64,000 bases of DNA from Pseudoips prasinana (GCA_951640165.1 OX621252.1:5426501-5490500); one strand, 5' to 3'. Shown: positions 53,575-64,000, counted from the first letter of the stretch. Program-made: numbers and translations. The notes: generated by a model not told the origin, from the letters alone.

Positions 53575-54235
53575 AAAATAAAATAAAAAAGATTTTTATT
53601 CACGTAGACTTTAAAATAGCGCTTGTAAATAGTCAGAACATGTTTGTAGTAATATAGACATAAAATATATACATTATTACAATAAATACATTATTATTTC
53701 TAGTAACATAGATATTTAGGTACACATTGTATGAAAACATTTATAAATTTATTTTATTATAGCAATGATATTTAGCTAGCTCGTTTCAAATTATTGTCAA
53801 GAGATTATGTTTAATTATCTAGTTTAAGTCAAATATTTTTACTACATATTCTCAATGGTTCTGTCTATATTAAGGTATTATTATTATGACGGACCTTGTG
53901 TCAATAACGACGGTCGCGCTTTAATGCTACCACCGGATCCAATGCACCCCAACTGAGAAGACCCAGCGAAACAAACTCAGTGGGTTCATCTACTACCGGT
54001 TTCAACACGACCCAGTTGAGACGGTCCGGCGAAACATACTCAAGCGGGCATGAACACGGGATTTGGTCCAATTAGAGTAATTATTTAGTAGGCAAACACA
54101 ATATATGCTCGATCGGTTGTCTGAATGCTTATTATTTCAGATTATATTTAGGTATACAAAAGAAAAACTTCGAAACAATAACATTATTGAGACAGAGTCA
54201 AAAAGATTAATAAAGGATATGATAGCAATAATTGA
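53575..54235 (-). mobile_element. LINE-X 3' region, long copy
   Basis: Reverse copy covering all of the region seen at 30440-30896 and 49665-50040, including the GGTCGCGCTTTAATGCTACC, CAGCGAAACAAACTCA and GGTCCAATTAGAG-type segments. It is uninterrupted and serves as the reference for the broken copy at 30.3-38.9 kb. Confidence 0.85.
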
Positions 54236-54281
54236 GTATAACATACAATATGAATTATATAAACTAATATATAACTCTATC

Positions 54282-54475
54282 ATCATCACTATCATATCAG
54301 CCGAAAGCACCCACTGCTGCACAAAGGCCTCCCCAACCATCTCCATAATTGCCGGTCTTGCGCTGCCTGCAACCAACGGCTTCCAGTGACCCTCACAAGG
54401 TCATCCGTCCATCTTGTACCAGGCCTGCCCACGCTGCGTCTTCCGGCTCGTAGTAGCCACTCGAGAACTTTTTGT
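54282..54475 (-). pseudogene. RTE-type LINE C-terminal fragment
   Basis: Minus-strand RTE end. The plus strand shows CATATCAGCCGAAAGCACCC, 'aaaggcctccccaac' and TCATCCGTCCATCTTGTACC. Confidence 0.78.
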
Positions 54476-55104
54476 CTTTCATTTTTCTTTCTAAATAAGT
54501 GTATATTTGTTTTAAAAAGTCACGAATCTCTCGGTGCGCATAACCATGTTTCACCAGACCAGTTTTTTTGTAATATTGGGACTGAAATATTGTACACACG
54601 GGACCTATCCTCTACATTTACTAAAGCGTGGTGCCTCTCCTCGTTGATGCTAGTGCAGTTTTTATGACTTCAGGAGATTAAGTGGTTAGCTCCAATATGC
54701 AAATTTTGCACTCGTGTGTGCAATACTGGTAGAACAATGTTGTCGCAAAGTTCTTTGTTCTTTGAAAATATCGTAAATTCACTTTAGATTTTAGAATTTT
54801 CATTTTAAGGTGGAAAGTTATGACTTTAGGTATTTCTTGAAAGTAACAAATATTTAATTTTGGTGACATAGAGTACCGTTTATTTGAGACATAAGTGACG
54901 ATAAAAAAAGACAGAATGAAAGATTTCATCAAAAGAAGAATGTTTTACGGACATATTATATACCACTGAAACTGAAAGAATTTGTAAAGGTGTTGGTTGT
55001 AGTGATATAGAGTTATCCGCGTAGAGATCCAAGGGAAGCGATTTGAAGAGTCAATATCTAAGTTATTAATCGTTTCTTTTTTATATATATATAAAATAGG
55101 ATAG
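54476..55104. other. no gene seen
   Basis: AT-rich; several short frames without motifs. Confidence 0.5.
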
Positions 55105-55560
55105 CAAACGTGCAAGTGGGTCTCCTGATGGTAAGTGATCACCGCCGCCCATAGACACTCGCAACACCTGAGGAGCTGCAAGTGCGTTGCCAGCCTTTAA
55201 GAAAAGAATAGGCTCGCTTCTTGAAGGTTGCCATGTCATACCGGATAGGAAATACCTCCGCAGCTAATTGATTCCACAGAGCGGTAGTGCGCGGCAAAAA
55301 GTTTCTTGTGAAACGCACAGTGGTAGATGACCATTCATCCAGGTGATAAGGTTTAAATTTCCACTTTTGGCGAGAGGGTATGTGGCGGAATGTGGTGGCA
55401 GGTATAAGCTCGAATAATTCCCCTGAACACTCTCCGTGATCAGCGAGAGTAGCGTCATTTTGAGCTTTTCCAACTTCCAACGATCCTGATACCGTCCACT
55501 GCACTGGAATTTGTCTTGTCTTTGCTTTGAAATGATTACTGCTATACATACTTCTTACTT
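55105..55560 (-). pseudogene. LINE ORF2 C-terminal fragment
   Basis: A 136-codon minus frame (55549-55139). It has HPYHLDEW-like (KPYHLDEW), then [39 protein letters not shown], the usual C-terminus of a lepidopteran Jockey-like LINE. The 3' end GGTAAGTGATCACCGCCGCC is shared with 50.9 kb. RT is absent. Confidence 0.85.
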
Positions 55561-55587
55561 TTCGTATGGGCAGTGGTTACCCTAGTG

Positions 55588-55755
55588 TCAGGATTGTTCA
55601 GGCCGCCCTGTAGGCCTCCGACATGACTTAATGACTGTTACCTAATGAAGCACGGTGACGGTGAGAATATATACCACTTTGGTGGTCACCCATCTATTGA
55701 CTGGCCGTGACCCTAGTTGCTTAACCTCGCCGATCTCTTACGGACCGGTGAGAGA
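55588..55755 (-). mobile_element. 5S-rRNA-derived SINE, copy 2
   Basis: The minus-strand head at 55753-55681 reads CACCGGTCCGTAAGAGATCG, GAGGTTAAGCAACTAGGGTC and AGATGGGTGACCACC, clearly like 5S rRNA. The body is shortened. Confidence 0.82.
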
Positions 55756-55882
55756 ATATAGATCATAGTCATGCAGTTATAGCATCAACAACTAAGCAAC
55801 TAGGTATTAGCTATAGAAACTTGTCTGTCTACTACTTACTTGCTGTGTGAAGTAAATAAAGAAACACTTAATTTATTAAAGA

Positions 55883-56105
55883 CTAGCTGTGCCCCGTGGT
55901 TTTACCCGCGTTAAACTTTATAAATTATCACAGCTCCTCCCCCGTAGGTGATAGCTTGATAATATGTAGCCTATATGTTGACCCTAAGTAATATTCATGC
56001 AAAATTTGAAGTAAATCCATGCAGTACTTTTTTAGTTTAGCCCGGACATACATACAGACAAACAGACACACAGACAAAAATTCTAAAAACTATATTTTTG
56101 GCTTC
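55883..56105 (-). mobile_element. Helitron-like element, 3' end at left
   Basis: CTAGCTGTGCCCCGTGGTTT following A is the reverse of the ...GGGCACAGCTAG end. The body has CGTTAAACTTTATAAATTAT and an ACATACATACAGACAAACAG region. The 5' end is not defined. Confidence 0.65.
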
Positions 56106-56387
56106 GATGTCGACTGTAGATCACGCCCCAAGTATCCTTTTAAAAAAAATATTCAATGTACAGTTTTGACTTTCCTACGATTTTATTATATGTATCGATG
56201 ATGGATAATAACAAGACTATCAAGAGAAAACCTTATGTTTGGAGGTTTTGTTTTATTCATAAAAACGTGATTTATTACAGACAAAACAACTTATTCTGCC
56301 ACCGAGGTTATATGGATGTAATCTTACTTACAAGACACTCATTATGATGTAAATTGGTTTTTACATCTACATTATTTAATTTCACAG

Positions 56388-56640
56388 CGAGGCGCTCATA
56401 GATAGATGCTCTCACCGGTCCGTAAGCGATCGGCGAAGTTAAGCAACTAGGCTCGCGGTCAGTCCATAGATGGGTGAACACCAAAGTGGTTTAATTTCTG
56501 AGCGTCTCCGTGCTTCGGAGGGCACGTTAAGCTGTCGGTCCCAGTTGTAGTCATTAGACAACAGTCGTTAAGCCATGTCAGAGGCCTACAGAGCGGCTTG
56601 AACAACTCTGACACTAGGGTAACCACTGCCCATACGATTA
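56388..56640 (+). mobile_element. 5S-rRNA-derived SINE, copy 3 (best preserved)
   Basis: 56413-56482 matches 5S rRNA through the internal promoter region: CACCGGTCCGTAAGCGATCG, GCGAAGTTAAGCAAC, GCGGTCAGTCCATAGATGGG, TGAACACC. A non-5S body follows (GCTTCGGAGGGCACGTTAAG, GACAACAGTCGTTAAGCCAT). A tail is not clear. SINEs with 5S heads form the SINE3 class; Pol III transcription with TFIIIA would be expected. Confidence 0.87.
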
Positions 56641-56919
56641 AGTTAGTAATTTCAAAGCGACGAATGCATTCATGACTTTTGTTTTCTTAATCATTTAAAT
56701 GGTCTTTTGCTCTGTTATATAACGTTTCTGCATTTTACTTAAAACTGAACCATAAAAAGAGTATTCGATGTTTCGAAAATGCGTTTTATTCATCTAGCCC
56801 CTACCTACTTTGAGTTTACTTATTATATACATTGATATTAGATTGACCCATATTGGGAAGTGTCACGCTCAAACTCAAGAGGTTTAAGTGATACTATAAG
56901 TATTTAAATAAGGTTTTCT

Positions 56920-57032
56920 ATGAATATCAGGATCGCAGGTGTATTTCTCAGATTGGCCTAAATATATTGCAGGTACCAAATAACTGCAATATATTTAGGC
57001 CTGAGAAATACACCCGCGATCCTGATATTCAT
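56920..57032. repeat. near-perfect hairpin, about 49-bp arms
   Basis: Arms at 56920-56972 and 56984-57032 (ATGAATATCAGGATCGC... to GCGATCCTGATATTCAT). They pair with one mismatch and a 4-nt bulge, around an 11-nt loop. Confidence 0.93.
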
Positions 57033-58837
57033 GGTATTCTGAATTGTATTGTGTTGTTGATAATTGATAAAAAAAAGTTTCTCGTTTGTACCGTAACTGA
57101 TACACGGATTTTTTTTTGGTGGTTATGATAGTTGCGTCACTACCCCCTCAGTATCCTCGTGTTCCGGGTTCTATTCTTGCACAGGGCAGCTATTTCTGTG
57201 ATCCATAAACAATAAGTGTTCTGAGTCTTAAAAGAAACTTTAATCAAACATGATGTTTCGATGTTTTTAAAGCTAGATCTTTTATTAGTTGGGTCGTGAT
57301 TTTTACGGGGACAAAAATATTCTCCGATATTTTAAAAGCTACAGATATTTTACTAGTTAGGTCGTGATTTTTACGGGGATCTAACCGTAAGATTATGATA
57401 TTATACGGACATAGACAAATAAATAGATCGGACGCGGCCCGTAATTTTGGTTTAAGAGGCTGAAAACAGCCGAAATGCGCTACGTTCTACAAGTTCTTAG
57501 CTAATACTATTCAAAACTATATTGGGGTTATTTGGAAAAGAGAATATTATATTATATGAAATTGCAGTATAACTTATGGAAGTTTATTGAACCCAAAACA
57601 CCACCTCGATAAAAATACCACAAAAAATCCTTAAAACAAAAGTATTTACAAAAAGTTATTACTCTATTACAATTTCAGACAAAGGTTAAATATTGCAATT
57701 CAGTAGAAACGCAACTAGTCTTCTGGGCACGTCGCCGATGGATGACGGTGTGGAAGAACCAATTCAAGGCAGGTTTAGTTATTTATGTATATAATATATT
57801 TTATTTTAGCCTATGAAATATCTTCTTCTTCTTATCGTTTCGATGGTAACAATAATAAAACCTTCTTACCATCGTAGTGAAAGGATCATCCAACCTGCGT
57901 TACCGACTAACTGTCCTCGCAGATTGCCCAGGGTGCACCGCAAGCATAAGAAATATGAATGCTTCACTTGGGGTGGCTCCCTCTATTTATTTATGAATTA
58001 TTTTAAATATTTCGGATGCCGGATGCCGACACACACCATGATTCCTTAAATTGTTTCAAGTCCAAAATCTTGAAGTCACTCAAAACTACCGTTAACTCGT
58101 CGTAGGTATTTCATTGTTCTATAGTCTAAGTAATCTCAAGTGCCGATTATTCGTCTAGATTTGGAGAATGTTGGTTAACCCGTAATTGGCTAGTGTGTAA
58201 GTCTAATTTGTTAAAAAAATATTCATAAGATATATATTGTATGCACAAGCTGTGGGTAAACCTGATGTTAATAAATAAAATAAAAATAAAATATTTAATT
58301 CATTTGTAGGTTTAATTTTATAAAAAACAGATATATAACGGTTACATATGTATTCGGTCAGAAAAACTTAGATTTGCAATACAATTTTCTTTAAGTCCGC
58401 ACTTAATAAATTCGTCCAAATTAACTTCGTTTTTAAATTATTTTTGATAGTTTTTGTTAACTCAATTTTGATCCTTATATATGAGTTCCTACGGGTGGTT
58501 TGATAAAAAACGAAACTTGATAAAATTGTGTGTGTTGTCAGCCTCTTAATGGTCGCAACAGCGCAGCGCCCCGTTATTGTGAAAATATTATTACTACTTT
58601 CGGTCTCTATTTCCCAATAAAATATTTATACTTCATAAAATGCGACCCAAGATGTTCAAGGCCAAGTAGGTCAAGAACTCACTATAGTTTTATTCGATAA
58701 TTTCCGGCAGAGATTGCTTAAAATTACGACTGGGCATAAAGAAAGCAATAATTCTTGGTAAGCCGTCGTTTAGGGTACATTTCATTCGTGAAACTTCATA
58801 AAGAAGGATGTTTCAAATTCAGCTGTGTTTCTATTAG
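57033..58837. other. no gene seen; short direct repeat
   Basis: GGTCGTGATTTTTACGGGGA occurs at about 57292-57311 and 57360-57379. At 57820-57850 a TCTTCTTCTTATCGTTTCGA piece resembles the reversed 3' end of the LINE-Y insertion at 49.2 kb. Otherwise unassigned. Confidence 0.55.
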
Positions 58838-59010
58838 TCAGCATCATCATATCAGTCGAAAGACATCCACTGCTGGACAAAGGCCTCTTCCAATTATCTC
58901 CACAATGGCTGGTCTTGTGCTGCCTGCATCCAGCGGCTTCCCACTGCCCTTGCAAGATCGTTGGTCCACCACCTTGTAGGAGGCCTGCCCAAGCTGCTTC
59001 TTCCGTTTCT
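58838..59010 (-). pseudogene. RTE-type LINE C-terminal fragment
   Basis: The plus strand shows ATATCAGTCGAAAGACATCC, CTGCTGGACAAAGGCCTC and TGGTCCACCACCTTGTAGG, the reversed RTE end. Degraded beyond 59.0 kb. Confidence 0.78.
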
Positions 59011-59934
59011 TCGTTTTATGGGACCAGTCCCTCCCTATCCCACCACTGTTGCAGTGGTGTATACCTGGTATATACCAGGATCAATCGCCTATACATAATG
59101 TAATGACATGAGAAATGCGTGAGAGCATGCTTCGACTGTCTTAAATCCGGCGAAAAATTTAATTCGAAAGAAAGAAGGAATAGTTGGAAAAAAGTGTTTC
59201 ACTTCCTTCTAGACCAAAGCGGGATGCACAATGATATGACGAGATTAGAACCTCATAAACTGAGAGAATTGCAACTAGAGAGGCCGGTTATGAAAGCACC
59301 AAGGGTATCGTTTAGGGGACCTGTCAAATGAAATGTTATATTTGACTCCAATAGTAGGCATGGCAAAAGAGCTTGAGCGCACGGAAGTAGTTCCTTGTTG
59401 TTACATGATCCATATAAATAAACTACTCTAAATATTGATTTGAAGCTATTTATTCTCCTTATGACGGAGATCACACTATAATTATATTACACTAAGTATG
59501 TGGGGGGAGGTTTGTTCATATAAAATTTTCTAAAGGAAGTTGTTCAAAGACATTAGTGTAAGTACTAATTTGTAACTAATTAATTTGTATTTAAAATATC
59601 TGTTACTAGTAAGAAATTGTGCCACGCAATTATCTATGATTAGCCATGCTTTATTTAACCGTTCGCGAACGTCTGAAAAGAATTGGTACATGTTGCAACC
59701 CTTGGTTGATATATTCCACTTGCCGCTTTGTCCGATTGAGTCATGAAGGGTGAACGTGAGTGCGGTATGTTAGATTGTGGACGAGTACGAGAGTTTCTAA
59801 TAGCCTTGACTTGACCGTTGCATGTATTATGATAAAAATATATGCGATTTGATTAATATGTCAATTTACCTTACTCATTTTATTTATTTTATGGGTAATT
59901 GTAACGTTAATTAACAAATCTAAGTTGTTCAAGT
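59011..59934. other. no gene seen
   Basis: A 70-codon plus frame (59119-59331) and a 73-codon minus frame have no motif. Confidence 0.5.
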
Positions 59935-60600
59935 CGCCAAGAAAACCTCTGACATGGTTTGACATTAGCTTCTGTAGTTTAATGACTTCAACCGGGACTG
60001 ACAATTTAAATTTCGAAGCAAGTTGACACTCAGTATTTAGACTCTCTGGTGGCTATTTATAGACTGGCCAAGTCCCTAACGTCGTCGATCACTTACCAAT
60101 TGGGGCTCTACCGGCTAAGTCGCCGAACATCCATTTCTTAAATGGCGTTCAAATAAATACAGGTTAAAAATGACTTAATCAATCGTTAAATCGGCTTCAA
60201 GGTTGACAATGGATTCCGGACCATTTATGACGTCACATGTGTTCATGGAAGCCGATTTAACGATTGATTTAGTCATTTTTAACCTTCATTTAAATAAACG
60301 CTATTTAAAAAATCGATGTTCGGCGACTAAGCCGCTAGAGCCACTGGCTCCTACCATCTCTCTATGGTGCTGATAGCTAGTGCACTCACCAGTCTGTAAG
60401 TAATCGGCGGGGTAGAGCAACTAGACACGCGGTCAGTCTATAGATGGATGACCGTTAAAGTGGTTTAATTTCTGAGCTACTTTGTGCTTCAGTAGGCTCG
60501 TAAAGCTATCGGTCCAGATTGTTGTTATTAGACAACAGTCGATAAGCCATATCAGAGGCCTTCCGGGCGGTACTAAGGTAACCACTGTCCATAGGATAAG
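59935..60600. repeat. large inverted duplication containing two 5S-type SINEs
   Basis: Inner arms 60115-60198 and 60248-60330 pair closely (GCCGAACATC...TAAATCGGCTTC against GAAGCCGATTTA...GATGTTCGGC) around a 49-nt spacer. Outside them, diverged 5S-derived SINE copies face away from each other: minus at about 59935-60110, plus at about 60365-60600 with TCGGCGGGGTAGAGCAACTA and AGATGGATGACC. The whole could form a stem of over 250 bp with mismatches. Confidence 0.82.
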
Positions 60601-61175
60601 GAAAAAACCGGCCAAGTGCGAGTCGGACTCGCCCATCCGTAGCAGTAAGTATTTCAGTTGATTAAATAAAAGGTAAATTGCGGTTTACGATTTATGACGT
60701 ATTAAAAAACTACTTACTAGATCTCGTTCAAACCAATTTTCGTTGTTAGTTTGCATGGTTATGTACATCATATATATTTTTTTAGTTTTATCATTCTCTT
60801 ATTTTGGAAGTTACAGGGGGGGGGGGGGGACTTATTTTACCACTTTGGAAGTGTCTCTCGCGCAAACTATTCAGTTTAGAAAAAAATCATTTCTGAAGAC
60901 CTATCCATAGATACCCCACATGGACGGGTACGACAAAAAGAAATTTTGAGTTTCACTTCTATGTATGGGGAACCCCCAAAATTATTGCTCTTTTTCTATT
61001 TTTGTGTAAATATCTTAATGCGGTTCACAGAATACATCTACTTACCAAGCTTCAACAGTACAGCTCTTATAGTTACGGAAAAAAGTGGCTGTGACATACG
61101 GACGGACAGACAGACAGACATGACGAATCTATAAGGGTTCCGTTTTTTGCCATTTGGCTACGGTACCCTAAAAAG
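60601..61175 (+). mobile_element. common lepidopteran interspersed repeat
   Basis: Starts AAAAAACCGGCCAAGTGCGA and ends GCTACGGTACCCTAAAAAG, with ACGGACGGACAGACAGACAG and AATCTATAAGGGTTCCG near the end. This repeat is familiar from many moth and butterfly genomes. It has no coding capacity, and its transposon class is not evident from this copy. It includes a run of 14 G at 60816-60829. Confidence 0.7.
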
Positions 61176-61204
61176 AAGACACGTTAATGCAATGTAATAA
61201 TGTC

Positions 61205-61394
61205 CTACATTGTTAGGGTGAAGTAAACGACGACTCCATCTCAACCCGTGGCGGGCATAGTTTAGTAGAATGTGTACGAGAAAACGGGCAGCAGCGTCTT
61301 TCTGTATTCTATAACTATTATACTGCCACCAACCCACTTGGTAAGCATGACGATTATGGCATAACCCTCAGAATCATCATCAATCATCCATCAT
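61205..61394 (+). pseudogene. RTE-related LINE fragment, left part
   Basis: Contains CCAACCCACTTGGTAAGCAT and GACGATTATGGCATAACCCT, followed by a (CAT)n-like stretch. The same 53-bp piece recurs at about 61685-61738, on the other side of a SINE. Confidence 0.6.
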
Positions 61395-61672
61395 CATCAT
61401 CAGGATTGGGCCAAAAGTGATTTTGAGACTTTTCTGTAAAATGAAAAATTTCTCAGCATCAGTCCGAAGTCTGGGAGTTGGCGGTATTATACCCCCGTGC
61501 CTCGAAGAGCACGTAAAGCCGTCGGTCGCTAGGCGTCCCATCGGATCATGAGAGTGATGCATAGAAAGTGCTCCTGTGTTTGCGCACACACTTGAGCACT
61601 ATAATATGTCCCGCTCAGATGGCTAATCTCTATTGAGACTGGCCGCCGTGGCCGAAATTCGGCCGGGAAGAC
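61395..61672 (+). mobile_element. SINE family C, head missing
   Basis: GACTTTTCTGTAAAATGAAAA, GCACGTAAAGCCGTCGGTCG, CCATCGGATCATGAGAGTGA and the GGCCGCCGTGGCCGAAATTC block, in forward orientation. Confidence 0.75.
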
Positions 61673-61830
61673 ATCATCATCATACTGTCACCAACCCACT
61701 TGGTAAGCATGACGATTATGGCATATCCCTCAGAATAATGGACTTTATTCCATTATGGAGATTTTTTTGGAAGGCTTTTGTCCAACTGTGGACGTCATTA
61801 GACTGACATAGTGATGATGATGATGAATAA
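61673..61830 (+). pseudogene. RTE-related LINE 3' end, right part
   Basis: Repeats the 53-bp piece, then gives the forward RTE end (GGCTTTTGTCCAACTGTGGA followed by a GATGATGATGAT tail). Confidence 0.7.
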
Positions 61831-62344
61831 AGTTCTATGGGTATGGACTCAAAAGATGACGTGCCTTAATTTTTTTTTAAATCGTACCATTTAAAACATC
61901 TTAGCCTGATTTAGTCTAAATGAGCCATCTAATTATATACCCTTAGTTATCAAATTACGCAGAAAATATTTTCTAGAGCCTAATTAGTTTTGTTTACGAT
62001 GTTGCCTGCGGCTGGTATAATAAATATTACTTATTTAGGATAACACGCGAAGCTATATTGAGTTTAATTTTCTTGATGGTGGACTACCAAGAAATAAGGC
62101 GGGAGGGAAATATAAAATTAACGATTTGTGACTATTTCCTCAATTAAGGGATGAAATTGAAGTATTTACCCGAGCCCCACCCGTACCCGTTTAAGGTAAT
62201 GATAACTTCATAACATGAATATGTTACACACAGCCAGGAGAATTCCTCGCTGTGTGTCTCTAGCAGCAAGATGATCGTCATTATTATGATTAGAATTGTG
62301 TGAAATATATATTTCGAAGATTTTGTGAGTTATTTAATCTATAT
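61831..62344. other. no gene seen
   Basis: Nothing recognised. Confidence 0.5.
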
Positions 62345-62518
62345 TGATGTGTGATGAGCACGAATATTTGTTTCTGAGTCATGGATGTTTTTTCTGTATA
62401 TAAGTATTTATCTATCTATATAAGTATGTATATCGGCGCCTGGTACCCATAGTGCAAGCTTTGCTTAGTTTGGGGCTAGGATGATCTGTGTGACATTGTC
62501 CCCAGATATTATTATTAT
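62345..62518 (+). mobile_element. SINE family A, 5'-truncated
   Basis: GTGTGATGAGCACGAATATT through GACATTGTCCCCAGAT and a short ATT tail. The tRNA head is missing. Confidence 0.8.
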
Positions 62519-63148
62519 GTCCTTTATTCCATGTTATTCTTATTTTATACATTTACAAATATATAGTTGCTAAAAAAAAATATATTTATAAATATAAAAA
62601 ATAGACATCCAATCGGCAACGGGAGCAGGGTCCATGCTACCGATGGTCAAGGCTCCACAGAGAGGAACCTCCTCACAATACGCGCCGTCTCCAAAATATT
62701 ATTATTATTATATTAAAAGAACCGTTTTTAATATTGTTGTTTAGGGAACAGGGACCGTGAACAGAAACAGAACCAAAACGCACCACCAGCAACCAGGCAC
62801 TATTTTATACAATTTTAATAATACGTAGAATTGAATATAACCTATATAATTCTACGCTATTTGCAACTTCAGTCCAATGAGCTAAATATATTACGTGTAC
62901 CACACTCTTAGGATATTCTCGAATCAAAAATACGTTTCCCTAACAAGACATTGCTCCTTACACTTAGAATGCGGCACAAGTTTACGTTACCACACCCTGT
63001 CATTATATCATCTACATAAATTAAATTTGTAATAATATTCACCAAGACACAGAAATTCCCCGTCCTGGTGTCGGTTTTGTGGTATATCGTGGCATATAAT
63101 CAGCCATTACAGAATTTCGTAATATTATATAATAAATTTCTTCAGAAT
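62519..63148. other. no gene seen
   Basis: AT-rich; a GC-richer piece at 62605-62690 is unassigned. Confidence 0.5.
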
Positions 63149-63149
63149 A

Positions 63150-63315
63150 ATCTGGCGCTGTTAGCGCGTAGTGAAGAGACTTAGTATATATTTTGTGATA
63201 TAATTGTGCTCCTGGCTGAATTTAGGCTTTGGTGGCTAATCTTAATGGAGATTAGTAAATTTTTTAGGACATATTTTATCGAAGTGTGGACATTCTGTAT
63301 TCTCTCAGTCCATAA
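63150..63315 (+). repeat. direct repeat flanking a Helitron-like element, copy 1
   Basis: Shares AGTATATATT, GTGCTCCT..CTGAATTTAGG and GTGGACATTCTGTATTCTCT-like segments with 63499-63660. Part (GGTGGCTAATCTTAATGGAG) resembles the SINE-C 3' block. Confidence 0.8.
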
Positions 63316-63317
63316 TA

Positions 63318-63486
63318 TCACACTAATATTATAAAGGTGAAAGTCTGTGAGTGTATATTATGTTTGTTACTTCTTCACGGCTGGAGCGATTTTAATAAAA
63401 TTTGGTGTGGAGTTAGGTGACACCCTGGATTAACATATAGGCTATAATTTGTAAAGTTTAACGTGGGTAAAACCGGGCACAGCTAG
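63318..63486 (+). mobile_element. Helitron-like non-autonomous element
   Basis: TCACACTAATATTATAAAGG after A at the 5' end and CGGGCACAGCTAG before T at the 3' end. Third complete copy of the family. Confidence 0.78.
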
Positions 63487-63498
63487 TATTAAATATTC

Positions 63499-63660
63499 TT
63501 CAAAATAATGTCACGATGTTAGTTCGTAGTGAATATACATAGTATATATTATTTGGTATGATAGTGCTCCTAACTGAATTTAGGCTACGGTGGTTAGTTT
63601 TAACGGAGACTAGACAATTTTCTGAAATTTTTATAGTATAGGTGTGCATATTCTCTATTT
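63499..63660 (+). repeat. direct repeat flanking a Helitron-like element, copy 2
   Basis: Second copy, roughly 80% alike by eye, on the far side of the Helitron-like element. Confidence 0.78.
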
Positions 63661-63664
63661 CCTG

Positions 63665-63891
63665 ACTAACATCAGCCGAAAGACGTCCACTGCTGGACAA
63701 AGGCCTCCCCCAAGGATCTCCACAATAGCCGGTCCTGCGCTGCCCGCATCCAGCGGCTTCCCGCGACCCGCACAAGATCGTCGGTTCACCGTGTAGGAGG
63801 CCTGCCCACGCTGCGTCTTCCGGTTCGTGGTCGCCAGTCGGGAACCTTTCTGCCCCATCGGCCGTCAGTTCTACGAGCTATGTGCCCGAGT
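63665..63891 (-). pseudogene. RTE-type LINE C-terminal fragment
   Basis: On the minus strand a well kept RTE end: CCGAAAGACGTCCACTGCTG, AAAGGCCTCCCCCAAGGATC, GCACAAGATCGTCGGTTCAC and GAACCTTTCTGCCCCATCGG on the plus strand. Several frame breaks. Confidence 0.85.
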
Positions 63892-64000
63892 TTAGGCTCA
63901 GGAGCGACACAATTACATGCTCTCTGAGGCACAGGAGAGTAACAACGACATCCGAACTTAGAGCTGCTACTTCACTTGATGGCCTGTCGCTTTCAACCCA
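63892..64000 (-). mobile_element. SINE family C fragment, cut by window end
   Basis: ACATGCTCTCTGAGGCACAG and GAACTTAGAGCTGCTACT match the middle of the SINE-C copy at 19.6 kb in the same orientation. It runs to the edge of the window. Confidence 0.55.

Noticed and set aside
56413..56482. Possible 5S rRNA gene
   Set aside because: Only the middle of 5S rRNA is matched and it runs into a SINE body; the 5' and 3' stem partners are missing.

Overview
The window looks like accessory, intergenic DNA of a moth or butterfly (Lepidoptera). I base this on the repeat content: BEL/Pao LTR retrotransposons, many RTE-type LINE 3' ends with a characteristic C-terminal reading frame (TRWTDDLVRV...), tRNA-headed SINEs with (ATT)n tails, small Helitron-like elements running from TC to CTAG, and short TTAGG runs. 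I find no complete host gene. Almost everything recognisable is a transposable element or a structure derived from one. One 65-codon open stretch near 53.3 kb is the only candidate host exon.

Layout. 1-5.9 kb: degraded RTE LINE and SINE pieces. 5.9-7.95 kb: a SINE, then a 200-bp satellite (eight full copies and a partial one) capped by an inverted part-copy. 8-21 kb: scattered SINEs, small Helitron-like elements, a TA-flanked MITE, LINE 3' ends and a perfect 81-bp-arm palindrome at 15.15-15.32 kb. 21.2-22.3 kb: a multi-scale tandem duplication. 23.1-29.3 kb: an intact BEL/Pao element (identical 210-bp LTRs, 5-bp target duplication, one 1739-codon Gag-Pol frame). 29.3-38.9 kb: a nest. A LINE 3' region (called LINE-X here) holds a TIR-bounded deletion derivative of a DNA transposon and a second BEL/Pao element (identical 182-bp LTRs, 5-bp target duplication, one frameshift in RT).

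39.5-43.1 kb holds the near-full-length relative of that DNA transposon. It has a split N-terminal CxxC...CxxC finger, a THAP-like C2CH module, a DDE_Tnp_4-type transposase and a C-terminal SWIM zinc finger. 43.9-48.4 kb: a minus-strand LINE with an ORF1 (coiled coil plus FP-like region) and an intact endonuclease-RT ORF2. 49-50 kb: another LINE-X copy split by a 447-bp LINE insertion with a 9-bp target duplication. 50-64 kb: further LINE ends, Helitron-like pieces, a family of 5S-rRNA-derived SINEs, a large inverted duplication at 59.9-60.6 kb, and a common lepidopteran repeat at 60.6-61.2 kb.

How it fits together. The BEL/Pao elements and the LINE supply their own reverse transcription and integration functions. 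The DNA transposon pair is the most interesting set: a transposase copy, plus a deletion copy that keeps the DNA-binding exons and TIRs but has lost the transposase. SINEs, MITEs and Helitron-like pieces depend on enzymes made elsewhere. Boundaries of degraded repeats are approximate, all family names come from motif reading, and no database search was possible.
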